From positions 124,001-188,000 of the forward strand of contig BLAL01000216.1 in NCBI GenBank assembly GCA_015698045.1: a stretch of DNA of 64,000 bases, in the 5' to 3' direction. Shown here in pieces: positions 1-11,377 of this stretch. The DNA comes from Rhizophagus clarus. Lineage: Eukaryota > Glomeromycota > Glomeromycetes > Glomerales > Glomeraceae. The position numbers were made by a program, and so were the translations under genes. How positions within the stretch are numbered: position 1 is the stretch's first letter; the number at the start of each line of letters is the position of its first letter. A model generated the notes under the pieces. It worked only from the letters and a program-made list of their open reading frames with translations, was not told where the DNA came from and searched no databases.

Positions 1-3000
1 TAAATTATTAACATGACATTGTATCAGATAAGAAGATAAATTGATCAGTCCCAAAGCATGGGAGAGATAAAGTATAGGGTTGGGAAGAAAACGAGAAAAA
101 TTAGCCTTATGCTTGACGAGTGAGCGTACGGATCGTGTAGCAACATAACAATCCGACGCTGAGAGGTGAGTAACTTGCATATGGTACTCGAGTTTAGGAA
201 TGAGCACCGAGTTATAGAGGTAAACCACTTGTTTAGCAGAGAGCTTGGCCGGGTGAAGAGTGGCGGCAAAGGAATTACATTCACTGGCGATTTGTTTTTT
301 AACAAAATCGCGAGAGCCTTTAATGTTAAACCATACCCCTAAAAAGCGAAAGGAGGCATTAATAGAAAGAGGTATAACGGAGATGGAAGGAATATCGTTC
401 AAAGACGATAAGGACAAGTGAAATTCCACAGGGAGAATAGTGGATGTAGTGGTTAAGGGCAATGAATTTGATATCAAGACATATTTCTGATGGTTAGCAG
501 AAGTATTATTCAACGAGTAAAATTCTTCTGTAATGGATAACATATGCTCCAGTCCAGCCTTCGACGAAGAAATAAGAGTGGAATCGTCCATAAAGACCAG
601 ATTATTGATAGAAATATCAGGAATAGTGACCATATCAGTGGAAAGTAAAGAAGGGGACCGTAAAATGTAAGGGTCCAGCATTTCAGATTTCAAAACGGTC
701 AGAAGAGGATCGATGTAGATAACCCATAAAAGTGGGGAAATCACTTCACCTTGGTCTATGCCGATGCGAACCTGGTAGGAGGAAGTCTCACCGTGGGCAG
801 TAAACACCCGATTCGAACGGTTCATAAATAGAGATAAGATAAGCGTGATAGCAGTTGCAGGTAGACGAATACGTTCCAGAGCAAATTTTAACATAGTAAG
901 GTTGACAGAATCAAATGCTTTGGAGATGTCTTGCGATAAAATCCAGAGAGGAGAATTGGTATGATTGGCATCATGAATGATGGACTCAAGAGTGATGATG
1001 GGATCACGGCAGGTACCTCCTGGTAGCCCCGCAAAATTACCGCCTTTAAGAACATTGTGGGCAGCTAGAATGGTAGATAAACGGTTGTAAAAAAGCTTAA
1101 CAAAGGCTTTCCGGATAACTTCCAGAAGCGTGATGAGACGGGTATTTTTCAATTGGCATCGCCATTCATGCGGCTTGGGGATGGGAAAAACCATAGCTTG
1201 CCGCCAAAGATCAGGAATGTCAGCAGAAGCAAAACATTTGCGGATCAGGATTAAGAGTAAAGAATTGGCAATAGGTCCCAAATGTTTGAGCATTTCGTAG
1301 GTAATCATGGAAGGGCCGGGAGCTTTGCCATTAGGCATAGAAGAAACCGTAGAGAGCCATTCCTCTAGAGAAGGGGGAGATAGTAGAGAATTATAGATAT
1401 CAGGAGAAACTGAGTCCATGGGTGAATATTCAGAGCACCATCGATCAGGTAAAGCTGTAATATGCGAGGGCGGGGAGGATTTGATAGGAACTGCATTTTG
1501 GAAGTGATTAATCACAGCATCAGAAATATCTTGCGGATCCGTCAACAATTGAGATGTGGTAGGATGATCAATAAAGACGCGATCCAAAACGATGCGACGA
1601 CGTGAGCGAGAAAGCGCTGAGTTAATAAATGAAGAGATGTCAGTATCAAAATTCTGATCACGGGAAGCGAGATGAGCCTTGATAGAAGAATCCTGGAACT
1701 CTTTTTCTTTTAAAAGATGTAAGCCTCGTAATAATTTAGAGGCATGTGAAAGAGTATGGAATAAACAATTAAAATTATCCGTCCGACAAGAAAGTAAAGT
1801 TGAAGGTAAAACAGGGACGGTGGAAAAAACGGATTTATACAAAGTAAATATATTATTTAATCTAGTCAAATAGCCAGACCATTTATGGTCATGGGAGGAA
1901 GAAAGGGTATGTGGGTATTTACGTAATAATCTAATAGAGTGTAGAACGCGATTGAGGAAACGGTAATGCTGTATCAGGGTTTCTAAATCTTTAGGGAGTT
2001 TAGGAGTATGGTCATTACCAACAGTACGTGCGGGTAGGATAGCATTGGCGCCCGCGATAATGTTAGTGTGTAAATATTCACACATACGGTTAACGTGCCA
2101 AGAGGCAAATACAATGGGAGAAGTGTGACAAAGATTGTCAATATGGGCAGAAAAGTCCTCCCATTGCGAGGGGGTAACCGAATCAAAGGAAAATATACGA
2201 CGAGAACGTCGTTGAAGCTGCCGAGCACGTGCTGGCTTGAGAGAGGAAGATAAAAAGGAAAAGTCGTAATAGGTAATGATAGGATTGTGATCAGAAAGGC
2301 TAAGATCACGCGCATCAAAAATGACAGAGGTGAGTAAAAATCGTTTAAGAAGGGGACAAGACCAAACATAATCGATACGGGAAACAACATCCGCACGATG
2401 ATAGGTACCCAAAGAGGTAGAGGAAAAATTTATAGGAGTAAAATCAACATATCCATTTGCCAAAAGAAAATTAAAAAGGCGATGGATACGTTTGGAAGCA
2501 ATTTGAGGTTGATTAAAAAATAGAGGGTAGAAAGGATCTAGATGCATATTAAAATCGCCACATACTGCGTGATGAAAACCTAATCGTTTGGCGTCCGACA
2601 AGGCGAGAATAAGGAGGTCAATAGTTTCATCGCGCAAGGATTAATCAGAAGTAGGAGGGATGTAAACAATAAAAATTCGAAGTTTAATGTTTCCTTTGAA
2701 GTATAGGTCAACAGAAAGCAATCGTGATGAAAGTGAGGTATAAGTGTGAACATGAGAAGCCAGAGAATTTTCAATAAAGAGGGAAACACCCCCAGAAGAA
2801 CGAACATGTTAGGAGGTATCCAAAACAGAGGAAAAAACAGTATAATTAGAAAGTCTTTTATACAAAAAATGCATTTGTATAGGATGTAGATGAGTGTCAA
2901 CGACACCACCAAAAGAGACGTGTTTAAGGGAAAAAAAGTCATTTAATAACTCGATCTTATTCTGTGAGAACATCTTAAGACCGTTAATGTTAAGAGAGGA

Positions 3001-3138
3001 AATATTAAAAGAATTGCAGGGGAAAAGCGAAGGAGAAGTAGAAGAAAATAAAGAATCTTGTAAGGGAAGGTCATCTAAGTCCATGGGGTTGGGGGGATTG
3101 CGTACAAAAGAATCGTAATCAAAATTATTGTCCGTCAT
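1..3138 (-). pseudogene. LINE copy A ORF2 (endonuclease-RT), partial and broken
   Basis: The frame corresponds to the first 1,046 codons of the copy B ORF2. It contains the N-terminal endonuclease/exonuclease/phosphatase domain (CGDFNMHLD and SDHNP motifs) and most of the reverse transcriptase, including the FMDDS catalytic loop near position 590. In-frame TAA codons lie at 2,809-2,811 and 2,641-2,643. From 2,640 to the left edge the frame is open. At both stops copy B has CAA (Gln), so these are simple transitions typical of a silenced copy. The RNase H part is off the window. Confidence 0.92.
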
Positions 3139-3189
3139 TATAGCACTATGATAAAATCAGACGGGGAAGATATAAGAAGGAGAGGACAA

Positions 3190-5316
3190 TTAAATAGAAC
3201 CAGCTGTATTAGCTGAGTCTGAGGAAGATGAAGAAGAAGCAATAGATCCAATGAAACCGCTAATGGAGTTGGCAAGCATATCTAATTTGTTTTCAATAGC
3301 TGAGTGTTTTGCATTAATGGCTTGAATTTCGTCGTGAGTTTGGGTGGAAGGGGGAGCCATATGAGAAGCAGAAGATAATGGGGAAATATCAGGGATATCA
3401 ACAGGAGCGGAGATGGGAGCTCTAACTGGTCGTGAAGGAGTGAAACCAGGAGATAAGGGATTGAGATTCGTTAGTGCGGGCGAAGCAGCGGGTCGAGGGA
3501 AGACCTGCTTAAAAGTAGAATCAGGTATAGTCAGCGCGTCTACGAGCATGGCTGAAGTCTGATTGGTGGTTGGAATGTCAGGCGGGGGTAACAAACCGAG
3601 GTGTTGCTCAATACGAGTCATACGTCTATCGTTGAGTTCTAAGGCTGTGATGCGATCTCGGACGTCAGCCATATCTTGTTGGAGAGACTTCAACAAGGAT
3701 AAAATATTAGCAGCCTCGTGGGGAGACATAGTAGTAGCTTGATTGGGTGTTGAAAGGGGAGGAGGTGTACGCAAGACCGTAGAAAAGGATACTGAACGGT
3801 CACGTTTATCATTAGATTTAGAGCGATCCTGGCGAGGATTGTCATTAAGTCGGGTGTTGGCCAAGGGCTTTTGTGACTGGGAGGGTTGAGAAATGCCAGG
3901 ACCTTTTGAGCGCGAGCGTGAATGAGAACCTGAGCGTGAACGCTCTTTAGGTCTGGCAGGACGGTTGATGTTGAATCGTTCTTTAAGTGCGGCCACCGGG
4001 TTCCTTCCCCTAGAATGACCTCGATCTTGGCGGCTTGGGCACTGATTAGGGGCACAGCCTAGTTTACCACATCTGTGGCAAAGTTTATTAGTGTTGTCAG
4101 GGAGGTTCCATTGTAATGTATGGCCTCGGAAACCAATGATCTGTTCCATAGCGGCATCCATGGTCTCTTGAGAGTTGAAGGTGACATAAGCCTATCGTTT
4201 GGGTTTGTAGGAGTTCAGGGAGAGGGGAACATTGACAGCCTTAGCACCAAGATCTTTAGTGAGAGGGGCCAGGTCGATATCTTTGGTGTTAGGAGGTAGT
4301 TGTGTGAGCGTAGCAACGAATGTTCTGCGTGAGGATTTTTGATCAACTGTATAGTGATACGGGGTCACCTGGAGACAGGTGGAGAAGCAGTAAACGGCCC
4401 ATTGGGTATCAAAGCGAGTGATAGAAAGGGCAGAATCGTAGACAATTCTGGCTTGTTGTACTTTGGCATTTTTCCTGGAGTAGACTCGACAGGATTGAAT
4501 GTTACCAAATTTCTTGAAATAAGACATGATATTGTCTTTGGTTAAGAAGAAAGGAATATCAGTAACTTGGATGGCTCAGAAATCCTCGTCACTCTGGAGC
4601 TGCTTAGGATCGTGGGCATGAAATACGAGATCCGGGAACTGTTGATGAGCAGCACTAACGCAGGCATCACATGCCTTCTTGGATTGGAAATGAATAACGA
4701 GGCGTTTGGCATCACCAGAACCAGTCATTCTTGCTTTACCAGTATACGATTCGTACATTTCTAAAAAGGTATTGTTGACGGCATCAATCAATGCCTTATT
4801 TGTAGGGAAATTCTTTAAAGTTTCAGGGGCAGAGTTGGGGGCAGCCGCAGCTTGAAAATCATTTCGGTCGATGGAGAAGGTTGGTGACTGAACAAGGAAC
4901 TGATCAATCGGGGGATCATCATCATTATCCTGATCAGGCGACGCATTAAGGGGGGATGCAGGAGTCATTGTTCTAGCATGCATGGACGCGTTGAGACCAT
5001 CAGACGCGTTATCGTTAGGCGCAGAAAGAGCCGCAGCCATATTCGGAGGGGAGGAGAGAGAAGTTGTAGCAGTATTATTTTCTTTAGAAGGAGAAGAGGG
5101 ACCTTCTACTTCAACGTCAGCCGCTGTGCTGGCAACGATATCTTCATCCATAGCTTGTTCAGAGATGGTGCGAGAGCGTTTTTATTGGACGGTAGTCTTA
5201 CCGTCAGAACCAGAGTTATCAGAGTTATTATTGTTGTTTCTTCGTTCTTGGTGGCTGGCCTTCCTACTATTAGGATTAAAGGAGCCGCGGCCTCATCTAG
5301 CAACGTTATTAGGCAT
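3190..5316 (-). pseudogene. LINE copy A ORF1 (RRM/zinc-knuckle protein), broken
   Basis: Homologous along its length to ORF1 of copy B. It encodes an Asn/Ser-rich N-terminus, two RRM-like segments, a Cys-rich knuckle (CHRCGKLGCAPNQC) and a Ser/Arg-rich tail. In-frame stops lie at about 5,294 and 5,186 and at 4,576 and 4,192. The stop at 4,576 sits at the same codon as the TGA in copy B, while the others are private. The chosen start is the ATG that aligns with the copy B start, 102 bp from the element's 5' end. Confidence 0.88.
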
Positions 5317-5419
5317 ATTCGAGGACTTTTGGATAGGGAAAACTATAAGTTTTTATGAAAAAAGTGTTAGCTAAAAAAATGGACAGAGTGATCAGTGGAA
5401 AAAGGTGCGCAGATCGTTC

Positions 5420-5434
5420 AGAATTTAAATTCAA
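5420..5434. repeat. Target-site duplication of LINE B (3' side)
   Basis: The 15-mer AGAATTTAAATTCAA here is identical to 13,607-13,621 on the other side of copy B. Its core GAATTTAAATTC is a perfect 12-bp palindrome. It directly abuts the 5' end of LINE copy A, so the same target has been used twice. Confidence 0.9.
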
Positions 5435-5691
5435 GGCAAACGCGGCATAGTAGCCTTTATCTTTATTAATTATTATAAAACGAATACAATTTATAAAACA
5501 TAAAAAGAAACATAATAAAATAAAATTAACTAAAAACAAAACTATATAGTCTCCTAAGTAAAAATATAGTAATAAACCTATCCTAATAAGAATAAATCGC
5601 ATTACACTAAATTTCCCTAGATCTTCCCCCTTGATATATTCCAACCAAAGTAGAAGCAACTATGCTAACATAATAACGGATAACACGCCCA
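5435..5691 (-). other. LINE B 3' UTR
   Basis: AT-rich untranslated tail between the ORF2 stop and the target duplication. The last bases on the minus strand are a short AATAAAGATAAAGG-type stretch and a GC-richer end rather than a poly(A) tract. Confidence 0.75.
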
Positions 5692-8600
5692 CTATAAAAA
5701 TCGACATCCCATCCTGCAAAAGCTGTTATTAAGTAGCACCGTTAGACGACCCATAAAACCCGACAAATGTTTAAACCATGGCAAACCTTGAGTCATCGAG
5801 TTCTTAATCCAATCAACTTCGGAGTCACGTGAAGTCACGAGATGGGTCGGAGGAGGTAACGAGGAGAAAGGCACATATGAAGTGGCAGGCAAATTAGAGG
5901 GCCGAGGGGTAGCTTTCAATTTAAGAGTAATGTTCATCGCGTCTTCCCATTTACTTTTGTCATAAGTACGCAGATTCCAGATGCGTCTTCTGAGCTTCTG
6001 GATGAAATTGTTGTGTATCGCGGCTACGACCTTCATAGCAGATTGCCGGGGGATAGATAGTTCAACGAACAAATCGATAAACATAGTGGGCAAACAGCCT
6101 CGGATGAGCGCGTAAGAGGACCAATTAGAAGAAGAGATAGTCCAACATGAGAGAGAAGAAAGTTTCCTGAGCATAGGCGTAGAGTCCATATCAGCCAAAT
6201 CCCCAGCTTGTCTAAGCTTGGAAAATAAATGGTTTTGATAGGATTGTAAGATTTGATGCATCACAGAGCGACGTTTGGAACAAAGGATCAAATGCATCAA
6301 GTCTTTCATGCAATCGCGACATGAGCGGCAGGTAAGAAGATCAATATACAGATCAGAGCGAGTAAGTTTCAGCTTCTCCAAAAGAGGCAAATCATCAAGG
6401 AAGAGTTTAAACTTGAAAGTGTAATGTCGCGCGGCATGAGAAGCCTGAAAGGAAGCATCGTGAGTCGGGGAAAAGTTAAGAGTAAACCAGGTAAGTTCCC
6501 AATCCACTACATAGTCGTCGCGGTCAAACAGGCAATATAAAAATTGAAAACGTTTGAGAGATAAAAGGTCCTTCAAAAAGGTGGCCTGGAAGTGGAGCTT
6601 GAGGAGCCGCCTGGGATTGGATTCACAAACCACATTGTCATACATCAGACGGACAGAATGCGAGGAAGTGTAAGCGTCCACAGGCACAAGACGAGCGGAA
6701 TCAGAGTGGTGAGCGGAATTCGCAAGAGAGTCAGCAAATTCGTTCCAATAGTTGCCATCATGACCTTTGACTTTGACGGGAGAGACCGCGAGATTTTTAG
6801 AACGAACAAGTCGCTCAATAGAAGCCCACAGCTCGAAGTTAGTAGTTTTGTAAAACAGACGACTATTGGAGTAGGTAAAGGATGCACATAGGTGTAGACC
6901 ATCAATGGCAGCTTGGGAGTCCGTGTAAATAGTAACAGCAGAATCAGCCGGAGTGACGCTTAAAGCAGCGTAAATTGCAGCAGCTTCAGCTCTGGTAGAG
7001 GAAGGCCAGTTTCGTATAGTACCGTGCGCATATGTAGCAACAGAGTTAAGATATCCAGCGTCGGGAATGATTTGGACCCAAGACCAACCCATCGAGACTT
7101 CAGGCGTTCCTAGGTTAATCAAAGAACCATCGGTATAATAACGATAGTGAGAGCCTGACGGGAGGGGAACTGATGAAAAAGACAAAGATAGATTATCTAT
7201 AAGGGGAGACACGATAAGATCACCCGCAACAACAGAGGAAGAAGAAGAAAAATCTGGCAAAAGATCAAGACGCCGATAATAAGGAATAACGGTGATACTA
7301 AGATCAGCCCAAGTATGAGGAGAGATGACTTCCGAAGTAGATTGACGAATGCGTTCACAATTTGTAGGCAAAATCAGGGATCGCAGCAAGGAAATCTTGA
7401 AGGTGCAACGAGGTGGAACGGCAGAATATTTACTAGCCGAAGGGAACGGAACATGCGCGTCACAACCAGGACAAGGATGAAGGCGAATAACATCACCAGG
7501 AGAAGAGAGGCAGTCAGATATCCAGTGGACAATCACACAGGTATCTTTCTTGGGTTGGACGCTCAGTTGCTTGCCGAAGAGAGGAGTACCATTGCCATCA
7601 AGGGTGACGAGCCAATGACAGTTCTTCTGCGATGTAGTGGCACCGGGAAGTAAAACAATAGAAGAAGCGACAGAAGGAGGGCGAACATACTGATCAAGCA
7701 ACTGATCATGAGAGCCTGGAAGGGTTGTATGGGCCTGGATGTCCAAGTACCATTTATGAGGGAGGGAACGGCCACATTTATCCTCAAGTTGGGCAATATA
7801 AGCAGTTCGATAAGCATTCCAGGAGATGAGATGAGAGCCAGAAGGTGCAATCAATTGCGATAAATAGTAAAGGTGACGTTTCCGGAGGACCTTGAGGCAA
7901 GCTTTGAAAACATGCGGGCTCATACACGCATATAAAGGGGTATGGCCAGGAAGAGTGAGGTCCGGAAATGTTGAAGAAAATTGAGCATGTTGCAAGCGGA
8001 AGGGGGTAGAAGCCATGGAAGCAATAGTGCACGCGATATAGTCACACTTAAAAATATTCATGTTGGACCACATGGACCAATCAACCACCAACAAAGGAGA
8101 AATAGGGATCAAAAACCTAAATTGTATCAACATTAATCTATAAATAAATAAACGCTGAATAAAAGATGTAGAAGAATTAGCCATCAAAAATAAATTATTG
8201 ACGTGACATTGTATCAAATGAGAAGATAAATTAATCAATCCCAGAGCTTGGGAAAGATAGAGTATAGGGTTGGGGAGAGAACGGGAAAAGTTAGCCTTAT
8301 GTTTGACTAGTGAACGTATGGATCGTGTAGCAGCATAACAATCCGATGCTGAAAGGTGGGTAACTTGCATACGGTACTCGAGCTTAGGAATGAGTACCGT
8401 GTTGTAGAGGTAAACCACTTGTTTAGCAGAAAGCTTGGCCGGGCGAAGAGTGGCGGCGAACGAATTACATTCACTGGTGATTTGTTTTTTTACAAAATCA
8501 CGAGAGCCTTTGATATTAAACCATACCCCTAAAAAACGAAAAGAAGAAGTAATAGAAAGAGGGGTAACGGAGATGGAAGAAATATCGTTCAAAGACGATA

Positions 8601-11328
8601 AGGATAAGTGAAATTCCACTGGGAGAATAGCGGATGTGGTGGTTAGAGGCAACGAATTTGATATCAAGACATATTTCTGATGATTGGCAGAAGTATTGTT
8701 CAACGAGTAAAATTCATCCGTAATTGATAACATATGTTCCAACCCAGCCTTCGAAGAGGAAATAAGAGTGGAATCATCCATAAAGACCAGATTATTGATA
8801 GAAATATCAGGAATAGAGACCAGGTCAGTAGAGAGTAGTGATGGGGACCGTAAAATGTAAGGATCCAACATCTCAGATTTCAAAACAGTCAAAAGAGGAT
8901 CGATATAAATGACCCATAAGAGCGGGGAAATCACTTCGCCTTGGTCTATACCGATGCGAACCCGGTAGGAAGAAGTTTCACCATGGGCAGTAAATACCCG
9001 ATTTGAACGGTTCATAAAAAGAGATAAGATAAGCGTAATAGCAGACGCAGGTAGACGAATGCGTTCCAAAGCGAATTTCAGCATAGTCAAATTGACAGAG
9101 TCAAAGGCTTTAGAGATGTCTTGCGACAAAATCCAGAGAGGAGAATTGGTGTGATTGGCATCGTGAATGACGGACTCAAGGGTGATGATCGGGTCACGGC
9201 AGGTACCACCTGGCAGCCCCGCAAAATTGCCACCTTTAAGAACATTATGGGTAGCTAGTACGGTAGACAAACGGTTATAAAAAAGCTTGACAAAGGATTT
9301 TCGGATAACTTCCAGAAGTGTAATGGGACGGGTATTTTTTAATTGGCATCGCCATTCGTGCGGCTTGGGGATGGGAAAAACCATAGCTTGCCGCCAGAGA
9401 TCAGGAATGTCAGCAGTAGCAAAACATTTACAGATCAGTATCAAAAGTAGAGAGTTGGCGGTAGGTCCCAAATGTTTGAGCATTTCATAAGTAATCATGG
9501 AAGGGCCGGGAGCTTTGCCATTGGGCATAGAAGAAACTGTAGAGAGCCATTCTTCCAAGGAAGGGGGAGACAATAGGGAACCATAAATGTCAGGAGAAAC
9601 AGAGTCCATGGGTAAATACGCAGAGCGCCATCGATCAGGCAAAGCTGATATATGTGAAGGTGGGGAGGATTTGATCGGAACAGCATTTTGAAAATGGGTA
9701 ACCACAGCATCAGAGATGTCCTTTGGATCTGTCAACAAGCGAGGAGTGGTGGGATGATCAATAAAGACCCGATCTAAGACGATGCGACGACGTGAGCGAG
9801 AAAGCGCTGAGCTTATAAATGAAGAAATGTCAGTATCAAAATTCTGATCACGAGACGCTAAATGAGCCTTGATAGAAGAATCCTGAAACTCTTTTTCTTT
9901 CAAAAGATGTAAGCCTCTTAACAAAGAAGAGGCACGTGAAAGAGTAATGTATAAAGAGTTAAAATTATCCGTCCGACAAGAAAGTAAAGTTGAAGGTAAA
10001 ACAGGGACGGAAGAAAAAATGGTTTTATACAAATTAAAGATATTATTTAATCTGGTCAAATAGCCAGACCATTTACGGTCATGGGAAGAAGAGAGGGTAT
10101 GCGGGTATTTACGCAATAATCTAACAGAGTGAAGAACACGATTAAGGAAACGATAATGCTGTATTAGGGTTTCTAAATCTTTGGGAAGTTTTGGAGTATG
10201 GTCATTACCAACGGTTCGTGCGGGTAGGACAGCATTGGCACCAGCGATGATGTTAGTGTGTAAATATTCACACATGCGATTAACGTGCCAAGAAGTAAAT
10301 ACAACGGGAGAAACGTTACATAGTTTGTCAACATGAGCAGAAAAGTCCTCCCATTGCGAGGGGGTAACTGAGTCAAAAGAAAATATACGACGAGAACGGC
10401 GTTGAAGCTGCCGAGCACGCGCTGGCTTGAGAGAAGAAGATAAAAAGGAAGAGTCGTAATAAGTAATAACAGGATTATGATCAGAAAAGCTAAGATCACG
10501 CACGTCAAAAATGACAGAGGTGAGTAAAAATTGTTTAAGAAGGGGACAAGACCAGACATAATCAATGCGGGAAATAATATCCGCATGATGAAAGGTGCCC
10601 AAAGATGTAGAAGAAAAATTAACAGGAGTAAAGTCAACATATCCATTTGATAAAAGAAAATTAAAAAGACGATGGATACGTTTGGAGGCGATTTGAGGTT
10701 GATTGAAAAATATAGGGTAGAATTGGTCAAGGTGCATATTGAAGTCGCCACAAACTGCGTGGTGAAAACCTAATCGTTTAGCATCCGACAAAGCGGAAAT
10801 AAGGAGGTCGATAGTTTCATCGCGCAAGGATTGATCGGAAGGAGGAGGGATATAAACAACAAAAATGCGAAGCTTAATGTTACCTTTAAAATATAGGTCA
10901 ACAGAAAGCAAGCGTGATGAAAGTGAAGTATAAGTGTGAACATGAGAAGCCAAGGAATTTTCAATAAAGAGGGAAACACCTCCGGAAGAACGAACGTGTT
11001 GGGAGGTATCCAAAACAGAGGAAAAAACAGTATAATTAGAAAGTCTTTTAGACAAAAAATGCAATTGTTTAGGATGTATGTGAGTGTCAACGACACCACC
11101 AAAAGAGATGTGTTTGAGAGAAAAGAAATCATTTAATAGCTCGATCTTATTCTGTGAAAACATCTTAAGACCGTTAATGTTGAGAGAAGAAATATTAAAG
11201 GAATTACAAGGGGAGGGCGAAGGAGAAACAGAAGAAAATAAAGAATCTTGCAAGGTAAGGTTATCAATATCTACAGGGTTGGGGGGATTACGTACAAATG
11301 AATCGTAATTAAAATTATTGTCCGTCAT
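5692..11328 (-). CDS. LINE B ORF2: endonuclease, reverse transcriptase, RNase H
   Basis: An open frame of 1,878 codons encoding the enzyme set for target-primed reverse transcription. Residues about 45-290 form an endonuclease/exonuclease/phosphatase domain (NISSLNINGLK start, CGDFNMHLD, SDHNP). Residues about 640-900 are the reverse transcriptase (NTRPITLLE, DISKAFDSV, GIDQGEVISPLL, then FMDDS as the catalytic YxDD-type loop). Residues about 1,395-1,535 form RNase H, with TDGS, RAEAAAIY, YTDSQAAI and KGHDGNYWNEFAD supplying the Asp/Glu/Asp/His-Asp set. The remaining C-terminus has a Cys-rich patch (CRSCRDCMKDLMHLILC). The start ATG lies 49 bp after the ORF1 stop and aligns with copy A. No internal stop is present, so this protein may still be functional. 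Confidence 0.95.
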   Translation of the reverse strand: MTDNNFNYDSFVRNPPNPVDIDNLTLQDSLFSSVSPSPSPCNSFNISSLNINGLKMFSQNKIELLNDFFSLKHISFGGVVDTHIHPKQLHFLSKRLSNYTVFSSVLDTSQHVRSSGGVSLFIENSLASHVHTYTSLSSRLLSVDLYFKGNIKLRIFVVYIPPPSDQSLRDETIDLLISALSDAKRLGFHHAVCGDFNMHLDQFYPIFFNQPQIASKRIHRLFNFLLSNGYVDFTPVNFSSTSLGTFHHADIISRIDYVWSCPLLKQFLLTSVIFDVRDLSFSDHNPVITYYDSSFLSSSLKPARARQLQRRSRRIFSFDSVTPSQWEDFSAHVDKLCNVSPVVFTSWHVNRMCEYLHTNIIAGANAVLPARTVGNDHTPKLPKDLETLIQHYRFLNRVLHSVRLLRKYPHTLSSSHDRKWSGYLTRLNNIFNLYKTIFSSVPVLPSTLLSCRTDNFNSLYITLSRASSLLRGLHLLKEKEFQDSSIKAHLASRDQNFDTDISSFISSALSRSRRRIVLDRVFIDHPTTPRLLTDPKDISDAVVTHFQNAVPIKSSPPSHISALPDRWRSAYLPMDSVSPDIYGSLLSPPSLEEWLSTVSSMPNGKAPGPSMITYEMLKHLGPTANSLLLILICKCFATADIPDLWRQAMVFPIPKPHEWRCQLKNTRPITLLEVIRKSFVKLFYNRLSTVLATHNVLKGGNFAGLPGGTCRDPIITLESVIHDANHTNSPLWILSQDISKAFDSVNLTMLKFALERIRLPASAITLILSLFMNRSNRVFTAHGETSSYRVRIGIDQGEVISPLLWVIYIDPLLTVLKSEMLDPYILRSPSLLSTDLVSIPDISINNLVFMDDSTLISSSKAGLEHMLSITDEFYSLNNTSANHQKYVLISNSLPLTTTSAILPVEFHLSLSSLNDISSISVTPLSITSSFRFLGVWFNIKGSRDFVKKQITSECNSFAATLRPAKLSAKQVVYLYNTVLIPKLEYRMQVTHLSASDCYAATRSIRSLVKHKANFSRSLPNPILYLSQALGLINLSSHLIQCHVNNLFLMANSSTSFIQRLFIYRLMLIQFRFLIPISPLLVVDWSMWSNMNIFKCDYIACTIASMASTPFRLQHAQFSSTFPDLTLPGHTPLYACMSPHVFKACLKVLRKRHLYYLSQLIAPSGSHLISWNAYRTAYIAQLEDKCGRSLPHKWYLDIQAHTTLPGSHDQLLDQYVRPPSVASSIVLLPGATTSQKNCHWLVTLDGNGTPLFGKQLSVQPKKDTCVIVHWISDCLSSPGDVIRLHPCPGCDAHVPFPSASKYSAVPPRCTFKISLLRSLILPTNCERIRQSTSEVISPHTWADLSITVIPYYRRLDLLPDFSSSSSVVAGDLIVSPLIDNLSLSFSSVPLPSGSHYRYYTDGSLINLGTPEVSMGWSWVQIIPDAGYLNSVATYAHGTIRNWPSSTRAEAAAIYAALSVTPADSAVTIYTDSQAAIDGLHLCASFTYSNSRLFYKTTNFELWASIERLVRSKNLAVSPVKVKGHDGNYWNEFADSLANSAHHSDSARLVPVDAYTSSHSVRLMYDNVVCESNPRRLLKLHFQATFLKDLLSLKRFQFLYCLFDRDDYVVDWELTWFTLNFSPTHDASFQASHAARHYTFKFKLFLDDLPLLEKLKLTRSDLYIDLLTCRSCRDCMKDLMHLILCSKRRSVMHQILQSYQNHLFSKLRQAGDLADMDSTPMLRKLSSLSCWTISSSNWSSYALIRGCLPTMFIDLFVELSIPRQSAMKVVAAIHNNFIQKLRRRIWNLRTYDKSKWEDAMNITLKLKATPRPSNLPATSYVPFSSLPPPTHLVTSRDSEVDWIKNSMTQGLPWFKHLSGFMGRLTVLLNNSFCRMGCRFL

Positions 11329-11377
11329 TATAGCACTATGATAAAATCAGACGGGGAAGGTATGAGAAGGAGAACAA

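Larger units (their letters stand above)
1..5419 (-). mobile_element. LINE copy A, 5' 5.4 kb, decayed
   Basis: This is a non-LTR retrotransposon on the minus strand whose 5' end lies at about 5,419 and which continues past the left edge of the window. It matches copy B (5,435-13,606) closely over its whole visible length, in the same ORF1-ORF2 order. It starts immediately after the 15-bp target duplication of copy B, so the two elements are head to tail with only that duplication between them. ORF1 carries four in-frame stops and ORF2 two, so the copy is dead. One ORF1 stop is shared with copy B. The 3' end and its own second target duplication are outside the window. Confidence 0.93.

Noticed and set aside
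1983-2942. Minus-strand open frames of 120-137 codons, Leu/Phe/Pro-rich
   Set aside because: They lie inside LINE copy A ORF2 in another frame, recur at the same place in copy B (10,173-11,132), and are explained by composition.
4978-5374. Plus-strand frames opposite LINE ORF1
   Set aside because: Antisense shadows of the ORF1 N-terminus. The same shadows occur at 13,040-13,562.
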